From NCBI RefSeq assembly GCF_011758745.1, contig NZ_JAANOV010000001.1, positions 3,906,001-3,970,000 of the forward strand: 64,000 nt of DNA, in the 5' to 3' direction. The translations under genes and the position numbers were made by a program. Below are positions 56,916 to 64,000 of this stretch, in pieces. The DNA is from Amycolatopsis granulosa (GTDB lineage Bacteria; Actinomycetota; Actinomycetes; Mycobacteriales; Pseudonocardiaceae). The notes under the pieces are model-generated. The model was not told the DNA's origin and made no database searches. It worked only from the letters and a program-made list of their open reading frames with translations. Numbering within the stretch: position 1 is the first letter of the stretch; the number at the start of each line of letters is the position of its first letter.

Positions 56916-57521
56916 ATGACCAGTCGCGAGGTGCTCCCGCCACCAGGCGGCAAGGCACTCACCGCCCGGCAACGCGCGCTGCTCGCCGAGCTGGAGGAGC
57001 TGTTCCTGGTCGAGGGCTTCGTCCACTTCACGCTCGACGACCTGGCCGCGAAGACGCACTGTTCGAAGTCGACGCTGTACGCGCTGGCGCCGAGCAAGGA
57101 GCAGCTGGCCGTCCGGGTGGTGCAGCACTACTTCAAAAGTGCCGCCGGCGTGCTGGACGAGCGGATCGCCGGCCTCGGGGACGCGCGCGAGATCATCGGC
57201 GTCTACCTGAGCGGCATCGCCGAGCACCTGAACCGGGCGTCCGCGGCGTTCATGCGCGACATCAGCGACTTCGCCCCGGCGCGGGCGGCCTACGAGCTCA
57301 ACAGCCGGGCCGCGGCCGCGAAGATCCGCTCGTTCATCGCCAAGGGCGTCGCGGACGGGGTGTTCCGCGAGGTGCACGCCCCGCTCATCGCCGAGATGGC
57401 CGCCGTGCTCGTCGAGGCCATCCAGACCGGTGTGGTCGGCTCGCGGACCGGCGTCTCGGACGCCGAGGCGTTCACGGCGCTGTCCGAACTGCTCCTGGGC
57501 GGGCTAGCATCTCGCCCGTGA
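56916..57521 (+). CDS. TetR family transcriptional regulator
   Basis: 201 residues from ATG 56916 (MTSREVLPPPGGKALTARQR). The helix-turn-helix is TLDDLAAKTHCSKSTLYALA followed by PSKEQLAVRVV; the C-terminal ligand domain is long and helical. Likely represses the divergent acyl-CoA dehydrogenase and itself. Its stop overlaps the GTG of the PfkB gene. Confidence 0.9.
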   Translation: MTSREVLPPPGGKALTARQRALLAELEELFLVEGFVHFTLDDLAAKTHCSKSTLYALAPSKEQLAVRVVQHYFKSAAGVLDERIAGLGDAREIIGVYLSGIAEHLNRASAAFMRDISDFAPARAAYELNSRAAAAKIRSFIAKGVADGVFREVHAPLIAEMAAVLVEAIQTGVVGSRTGVSDAEAFTALSELLLGGLASRP

Positions 57522-58462
57522 TCGTGGTGGGTGGCGAGGCGCTGGTCGACCTGGTGCCGGGTGCCGAGAAGACGAACGACGGCCTGACGTCCCTGGTGCC
57601 GCGCCTCGGCGGCGGCCCGTACAACGTGGCCCTCGCGGCGGGACGGCTCGGCACGCCGACCGCGTTCCTGTCCCGGATCTCGGCCGACCGCTTCGGGCAG
57701 GCCCTGCGGGACCGGCTCCTGGCGTCGAACGTCGACATATCGATGGTGCAGGACGGTCCGGAGAACACCACCCTCGCCGTCGTCGCCCTCGCACCGAACG
57801 GGTCCGCGAGCTACACCTTCTACACCGAGGGCACGGCCGACCGGCTGGTCGCCGACCCCGGTCCGCTGCCCGAGGACGTCACCGTGCTGTGCCTGGGCAC
57901 CCTCGGCATGGTCCTGGAGCCCGGCGCCTCCACCTACGAGACGGTGCTGCGGCGCGAGGCCGCCCGTGGCGTGCTGACCGCGCTCGACCCGAACATCCGC
58001 GCGGACCTCATCGCCGATGCCGACGCCTATCGCAGCCGGTTCGCCTCCTGGCTGCCCGACGTGCGCCTGCTCAAGCTGTCCGACGACGACGGCGAATGGC
58101 TGGCCGGGCCTGCCGGGCTGGACGCGGCGGTCAAGTCGTGGCTGGACGCCGGGGTGGAGGCGGTGGTGGTGACCCGCGGCGGCGACGGCCTGGTCGTCCA
58201 CACCGAATCCGTGACCGTTCCGGTACCGTCCGCGCCCGCCCGGCTGGTCGACACGATCGGCGCCGGGGACACCGTGCAGGGAGCCCTGTTGTCGTGGCTG
58301 CACGACCGGAATGTGGGCGCGCTCACCGAGCTGACTGAGTCCGACTGGCGCGAGGTCTTGACTTTCGCGGCCCGGGCGGCGTCCATCACGGTGTCCCGGA
58401 GCGGCGCGGAACCGCCGACCGCGGCCGAGATGTGTGAACCTGATCCCAACGGTTTGCTCTAG
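57518..58462 (+). CDS. PfkB family carbohydrate kinase
   Basis: 314 residues from GTG 57518. PfkB signature 1 is GGGPYNVALAAGRLG near residue 31 and signature 2 with the catalytic base is DTIGAGDTVQGALLSWL near 246. Probably a fructokinase or related sugar/nucleoside kinase; precise substrate unknown. Coupled to the upstream TetR gene by a GTGA overlap. Confidence 0.92.
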   Translation: MIVVGGEALVDLVPGAEKTNDGLTSLVPRLGGGPYNVALAAGRLGTPTAFLSRISADRFGQALRDRLLASNVDISMVQDGPENTTLAVVALAPNGSASYTFYTEGTADRLVADPGPLPEDVTVLCLGTLGMVLEPGASTYETVLRREAARGVLTALDPNIRADLIADADAYRSRFASWLPDVRLLKLSDDDGEWLAGPAGLDAAVKSWLDAGVEAVVVTRGGDGLVVHTESVTVPVPSAPARLVDTIGAGDTVQGALLSWLHDRNVGALTELTESDWREVLTFAARAASITVSRSGAEPPTAAEMCEPDPNGLL

Positions 58463-58630
58463 GTAACACAATGGCTGCGCGAAGGGCCACTGTTCGACTA
58501 GCGTAATAGGGGAATTCATACCCCAGCGGGGCGGTGTGCGCGGACTTTTTCCGGTCGCGCGCGATCAGAAAGCTGCCTGTGTGACCTGCAGGAGCTACCG
58601 GCCCGTGTGACCGTGAGAGGGACGACCTGC

Positions 58631-59941
<1,311 letters not shown>

Positions 59942-59953
59942 GTTCTTTCCGGC

Positions 59954-59987
59954 GGCGCGTCCCGGCTCGGGACGCGCCGTCTTTTTT
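59954..59987 (+). terminator. intrinsic terminator after gltA
   Basis: A perfect 10-bp stem GGCGCGTCCC/GGGACGCGCC with a five-base loop is followed by GTCTTTTTT, starting 13 bases after the gltA stop. Confidence 0.92.
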
Positions 59988-60072
59988 GTGCGTTCTTCCG
60001 GCTGTGCGAGAAATGGCGGAATGGGGCCGGCGAGCCGAGCCGGATGGCGCGGCATCGCCTAGAGTCGGAGGC

Positions 60073-61407
60073 GTGGGTACCGCCTTGTTATGGTTCCGGC
60101 GCGATTTGCGGCTCGCCGACCTGCCCGCGCTGGCCAGCGCGGGCGAGCGCGCCTCCCGGGTCCTGGCGCTCTACGTGCTCGACGACGCCCTGCTGAAACC
60201 GGCTGGTGAGCCCCGGCGGGCGTTCCTGCACGGCTGCCTGGAGGCGCTCGCCGGGAGCCTGGACGGGCGGCTCCTGGTGGTGCACGGCGACCCGGTGCGC
60301 GAAGTGCCCCGGGTGGCGCGCTCGATCGGCGCGGGCAGCGTGCACGTCAGCACCGACACCGGCCCGTACGGGCGCCGCCGGGACCGTGCGGTCGCAGCGG
60401 CACTCGGTGAGGTCGACTGGGTCGAGTGCGGTTCGCCCTACGCGGTGACCCCGGGCCGTCTCACGAAACCGGACGGGCAGCCCTACCGGGTGTTCAGCCC
60501 CTTCTACCGGGCCTGGTGCCGGCACGGCTGGCCGGCACCCGCACCCTCGTCCACAGTGGATTGGATCGAGCCGGGGGAGCCCTTCTCGCTGCCCCCGGCT
60601 CCCGATCCGCGGCCGATGTCGCTGCCGCGTCCGGGTGAAGCGGCCGCGCACGAGATCTGGCGGTCCTTTGTGGAGAGCGGGCTCGACGGCTACGCGGCCG
60701 GCCGTGACCGCCCCGACCGGCCGGCCACCACCCGGCTCTCCCCGTACCTGCGCTGGGGTTGTCTCCACCCCCGCACGATGCTCGCCGACCTCGGCAGCCG
60801 GCGCGGGGCGGACGCCGAGTCGCTGCGCAGCGAACTGGCCTGGCGCGAGTTCTACGCGGACGTGGTGTACCACCGTCCGGAGACCGCGCGGCAGAACTAC
60901 GACCGCCGCTTCGACCGGCTGGAGTACGACAACGGCCAGGACGCCTTCGACCGCTGGCGCACGGGCCGCACCGGCTACCCGATCGTCGACGCCGGCATGC
61001 GCCAGCTGCTGGCCGAGGGCTGGATGCACAACCGGGTGCGGATGATCGTGGCGAGCTTCCTGGTCAAGGACCTGCACCTGCCGTGGTGGCTCGGCGCGCG
61101 GCACTTCATGCACCACCTCGTCGACGGGGATCTCGCGTCCAACCAGCTGAACTGGCAGTGGGTGGCCGGGACCGGCACCGATCCGGCGCCCTTCTTCCGG
61201 ATCTTCAACCCGACCACGCAGGGCGAGAAGTTCGACCCCGACGGGGACTACGTCCGCCGGTACGTGCCCGAGCTGCGGGAGATTCCGGGCAAGGCGGCGC
61301 ACCAGCCGTGGAGACTGCCGCGGCTGCCGAAGGGCTACCCGCCTCCGATGGTCGACCACGCGCACGAACGCAAGGTGGCGCTGGACCGCTTCAACGCGAT
61401 CACCTGA
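60073..61407 (+). CDS. phr: deoxyribodipyrimidine photo-lyase (CPD photolyase/cryptochrome family)
   Basis: 444 residues from GTG 60073 with GGAG in front. The photolyase alpha/beta domain starts TALLWFRRDLRLADLPALAS; FAD- and lesion-binding motifs include ELAWREFYADVVYH, GYPIVDAGMRQLLAEGWMHN, RVRMIVASFLVKDLHLPWW and NWQWVAGTGTDPAPFFRIFN. It repairs UV-made cyclobutane pyrimidine dimers with blue light. It stands alone behind the gltA terminator. Confidence 0.95.
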   Translation: MGTALLWFRRDLRLADLPALASAGERASRVLALYVLDDALLKPAGEPRRAFLHGCLEALAGSLDGRLLVVHGDPVREVPRVARSIGAGSVHVSTDTGPYGRRRDRAVAAALGEVDWVECGSPYAVTPGRLTKPDGQPYRVFSPFYRAWCRHGWPAPAPSSTVDWIEPGEPFSLPPAPDPRPMSLPRPGEAAAHEIWRSFVESGLDGYAAGRDRPDRPATTRLSPYLRWGCLHPRTMLADLGSRRGADAESLRSELAWREFYADVVYHRPETARQNYDRRFDRLEYDNGQDAFDRWRTGRTGYPIVDAGMRQLLAEGWMHNRVRMIVASFLVKDLHLPWWLGARHFMHHLVDGDLASNQLNWQWVAGTGTDPAPFFRIFNPTTQGEKFDPDGDYVRRYVPELREIPGKAAHQPWRLPRLPKGYPPPMVDHAHERKVALDRFNAIT

Positions 61408-61461
61408 GCGCTGTACCCGGTCGCCTGACCGTCCCATGTGGATGGTGGGCCGCGTGCCGGA

Positions 61462-62124
61462 TCACAGTGGCCGCAGGGCCGCGTTGAGGTGGTGCGCGAG
61501 TTCCCCCAGCAGCGACTCGGTCGTGACGTCCGTGGTCGCGGCCCGCAGCGACAGCACGAACGACTGCACGACGAGCAGCACCGACCGCGCCTGCGCGGCT
61601 GTCGACCCGCGCCGGATCGAGCCGTCCCGGTGACCGGCCTCCAGCAGTGCGACGATGAACTTCTCGCCGAGCCGCTGGGTGCCGCCGAGCCGTCCGAGCA
61701 CGTAAGGCACCACGACTTCGGTGTCCACGTCGAGGATCGTCCGCATCAGCGGGTCACCGTTCAGCAGCTGCACCGCGGCCACCGCGCTGCGGACCAGGCG
61801 CGTCCGGGCGGTCGGGGCGTCTGCCCCGCTCACCGTGGCCTGGTGCAGCAGCGCGCCGAACTCGCGGGTCATCAGCGCCGACAGCACGCTGCGCACGTCC
61901 GGGAAGCGGCGGTAGAGCGTCATCCGGCTGACCTTCGCCGTACGCGCGATCTCGGCCAGCGTGGTGCGCCGCAGCCCGGTGGCCAGGACACACCGCCGCG
62001 CGGCGTCGAGCAGCACGTCGTCGGATACGCGAGCGGCCGTGGGACGACCGCGGGCGTTCGCGAGCGCACTGGCGGGCCGGGCCTGCCCGATCATCGCGCG
62101 ACCTTCATCGTCCATCGGTTGCAC
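61462..62124 (-). CDS. TetR family transcriptional regulator
   Basis: 220 residues if ATG 62124 is used; ATG 62091 (MIGQARPASALANARGRPTA) is a reasonable alternative. The helix-turn-helix is TTLAEIARTAKVSRMTLYRR with FPDVRSVLSAL following. No adjacent target gene is obvious: the photolyase is convergent and the next gene leftwards is on the same strand 209 bases away. Ligand unknown. Confidence 0.88.
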   Translation of the reverse strand: MQPMDDEGRAMIGQARPASALANARGRPTAARVSDDVLLDAARRCVLATGLRRTTLAEIARTAKVSRMTLYRRFPDVRSVLSALMTREFGALLHQATVSGADAPTARTRLVRSAVAAVQLLNGDPLMRTILDVDTEVVVPYVLGRLGGTQRLGEKFIVALLEAGHRDGSIRRGSTAAQARSVLLVVQSFVLSLRAATTDVTTESLLGELAHHLNAALRPL

Positions 62125-62333
62125 TGGAGCCCGTTGCCGCCATCGTTGACCACCATGCCTCGTGGTTGTCTACCCCCATCGGTACCGAGAGTATCGGGAA
62201 ATGTGCTCTGAGGTGCGGCGTGCGTCACCGGCAGGCTAGATCGGCGGTCTCGATCGAGGTCAGCGGCCTGACCCGAACGGGTTCACCAGTTACCACTTGC
62301 GGGTGCCGGCCTCATTGGCCCCTTCCCGGTCCG

Positions 62334-63518
62334 TCACGGCGTGATGAGGTAGACGATCCCGCCGGGGCCACCGGCCACCGAGCCGTCCGCGGTGTGCCGC
62401 TTGGTGCGCTGCCAGATGTTTTCGAATTGGGCGCGCGGGTAGACCGTCCGCACGTTCTCGTTGCTGTTCGCGGCCGGGTCGTTGGCGATGACGTCGCCGT
62501 CCTTGGTGAACCCGACGACGACCATGATGTGGCCGGCCGTGCCGTAACCCGCGCCGTCCAGCTCGTCGGCGCGGAACGACTGGGACGTGATGACCGGTAT
62601 CCCGCGCGCGATGTAGTCCTCCAGCTCGGTCAGCGAGTGCAGGCGCGTGACGTGCCCGCGCAGGCCGAAGGTCGCCGCGTAGGCGGTGTTGAACGGCCAG
62701 TTCCCGGTGCCCTCGTAGGCGAGGTCGTAGGTCTGACGGGCCGCGTAGTCGACGGTGCGGTCGGCGTACTCCGCTGGGATCCAGGTCATGTCCTCGGGTC
62801 GCGGGCGGCGACCCCAGTACTCGACCACCATTTCGGTGGACGTCGGGCTGCACCAGTTCTCCCCGCCGCCGCCGTACTCCGGAAACTGTCCTTTGTGGAT
62901 ATTCTGGGCGTAGGCGGGGACCGCGAGTTCGATGCCGGACGCCCGGCCGGGCGGCGAGGTCGGCACCTCGAACCGGTCCGGCACGTTCGACGTCATCGCG
63001 CCCACCGCGTTGATCGCCGGCATCGTCCGGGTGCCCGGGGCGCGGTAGAGCGAGACCCGCAGCCGGTAAGCGCGCAGCAGCTCGCCGGGTTTCATCACCA
63101 GCGTGTCCACCGAGACCTGTGCGTGCGCGTCGTCCTGGCCGTCGACGCTGGTGCGCCGGATGTCGCCGTCGCCGCTGGCCCACCGGCCCATCACGTACCA
63201 CGGGGTCTGCGTGCCCGCCGTGGTCCGGACCTGGGTCTCCACCTCGATCCAGGTGCCCGGCGGGGTGTGCGCGTTCCAGGACGCGATCAGCTCCGTGGCG
63301 TCGAAGCCGGGCGTGTGGAACGGCGAGGTCCACTGCGACCGCTCGTAGTCGCGTCCCTCGTAGGACCGCACCCCGGCGGGTTCGAACGGGCCGGCGTGGG
63401 CCCATTCGTGGTAGTCGATCGCCTCGTCGCCGGCGCGGCCGGGAGCGGCGGAGGCGGGTTGCACGGACACCGTCGCCATCATCGCGGCGGCGAGCACGGC
63501 GAGCAGAGCGCGGGTCAT
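62334..63518 (-). CDS. secreted C39-family-like cysteine peptidase
   Basis: 394 residues from ATG 63518 with a signal peptide (TRALLAVLAAAMMATVSVQPASA). Residues 40-205 are a beta-rich domain without a known name (WTSPFHTPGFDATELIASWN). The papain-like domain at 210-394 has the nucleophile in GGGGENWCSPTSTEMVVEYW, the histidine in YGTAGHIMVVVGF and the third residue in VIANDPAANSNENVRTVY, as in peptidase_C39_2 proteins. It is exported; substrate unknown. Confidence 0.9.
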   Translation of the reverse strand: MTRALLAVLAAAMMATVSVQPASAAPGRAGDEAIDYHEWAHAGPFEPAGVRSYEGRDYERSQWTSPFHTPGFDATELIASWNAHTPPGTWIEVETQVRTTAGTQTPWYVMGRWASGDGDIRRTSVDGQDDAHAQVSVDTLVMKPGELLRAYRLRVSLYRAPGTRTMPAINAVGAMTSNVPDRFEVPTSPPGRASGIELAVPAYAQNIHKGQFPEYGGGGENWCSPTSTEMVVEYWGRRPRPEDMTWIPAEYADRTVDYAARQTYDLAYEGTGNWPFNTAYAATFGLRGHVTRLHSLTELEDYIARGIPVITSQSFRADELDGAGYGTAGHIMVVVGFTKDGDVIANDPAANSNENVRTVYPRAQFENIWQRTKRHTADGSVAGGPGGIVYLITP

Positions 63519-63573
63519 CCGGGAATTCTCCCCCGGCGGCCCGGTGGTGTAAACCACTGACCGGGCGAGCGGG

Positions 63574-63981
63574 TCAGAGCACCGCCTGGGACTGGGTCAC
63601 CTTCGCGACCAGCTTGCCGGCGTCGTCGTGCAGTTCGGTCTCCACCACGATCACCTTCCGGCCTGTGTGCAACGGGCGCGCGGTCGCGACCACGTGCCCC
63701 TCCCGCACCCCGCGCAGGAAGTTCGTCTTCGACTCGATGGTGGAGGTGCCCTGCGCGCCCTCGGGCAGGTTGAGGAACGCGCACACCGCGCCGGTCGAGT
63801 CGGCGAGCGCCATCAGCGCCCCGCCGTGCAGCACGCCGCCGATCGTGCACAGGCTTGCGTCCCACGCCAGCCGGGCGCGGACGACGTCCGCCGAGTGCTC
63901 CAGGACCTCGATGCCGAGCCGCTCCGAGAACGGCATCGACTGGTGGAACAGCGCCGTTCCGGTCTCGTCGAGCTGAGTCAT
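63574..63981 (-). CDS. PaaI family hotdog-fold thioesterase
   Basis: 135 residues starting MTQLDETGTALFHQSMPFSE. The hotdog helix carries GVLHGGALMALADSTGAVCA, with the active-site aspartate in LADSTG and the conserved histidine-glycine-glycine, then ESKTNFLRGVREGHVVATAR. It hydrolyses acyl-CoA thioesters. It lies 55 bases upstream of the C39 gene on the same strand; a relationship between them is not obvious. Confidence 0.92.
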   Translation of the reverse strand: MTQLDETGTALFHQSMPFSERLGIEVLEHSADVVRARLAWDASLCTIGGVLHGGALMALADSTGAVCAFLNLPEGAQGTSTIESKTNFLRGVREGHVVATARPLHTGRKVIVVETELHDDAGKLVAKVTQSQAVL

Positions 63982-64000
63982 GATCCGTTTCTAGCGCACC

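Overview
The window is a GC-rich (about 70%) actinomycete chromosome segment. Strong GTG/TTG start usage, many 1-4 base start/stop overlaps, leaderless-looking genes and the gene content (resuscitation-promoting factor, SepH, MSMEG/Rv-type conserved hypotheticals, two citrate synthases) point to Pseudonocardiaceae, most likely Amycolatopsis or a close relative; this placement is inference. The gene order strongly recalls the Mycobacterium tuberculosis Rv0862c-Rv0896 interval (helicase-associated protein, small protein, moaC, mog, moaE, rpfA, moaD, moaA, YccF, cspB, MFS, MarR, TrmH-type methylase, SepH, serC, citA, gltA2), interrupted by lineage-specific blocks.

Layout. 0-3.9 kb: a partial helicase-associated protein leaving the left edge, a 62-aa protein, an ACT-domain malic enzyme, an AraC/VOC pair. 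3.9-11.6 kb: molybdenum block with moaC, a fused Mog-MoaE gene, an rpf gene with a long leader and a CRP-like site, moaD, moaA, a MarR, and a ModE-like regulator followed by modABC in one overlapping operon. 11.6-20.4 kb: two phosphatases, an MFS/MarR divergent pair, YccF-PhzF, an acyl-CoA synthetase, and a TetR-R2lox oxidase operon with a clear palindromic operator. 20.4-28 kb: cold-shock protein, lipoproteins, a large MFS protein, and a DUF3027 zinc-ribbon gene overlapping a 912-aa sacsin-like ATPase gene. 28-34 kb: purine permease, then a decayed stretch: a headless, frameshifted tetR next to the tail of a RibD/DHFR-like gene, MarR-MFS, a strong ZTP riboswitch in front of a folD carrying three +1 frameshifts, and an orphan iron box. 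34-38 kb: arylamine N-acetyltransferase, sodA, heme oxygenase, a GCS2 ligase. 38-47 kb: TrmH-type methylase, small membrane proteins, sepH, a GT87 mannosyltransferase-like protein, serC, a beta-lactamase-fold hydrolase, citA. 47-64 kb: pdxH, MFS, MarR and TetR regulators with palindromic operators, SDR, MBL hydrolase, epimerase, amidohydrolase, acyl-CoA dehydrogenase, PfkB kinase, gltA with terminator, photolyase, a secreted C39-like peptidase and a PaaI thioesterase.

Most of the window is ordinary core genome. The stretches that deserve a second look are the ZTP riboswitch/broken folD with the neighbouring orphan iron box and tetR/RibD remnants (29.4-34 kb), the Mog-MoaE fusion, the DUF3027/sacsin-like pair with an atypical nucleotide-binding box, and the rpf leader. 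No tRNA, rRNA, CRISPR array, phage or complete insertion sequence was recognised.
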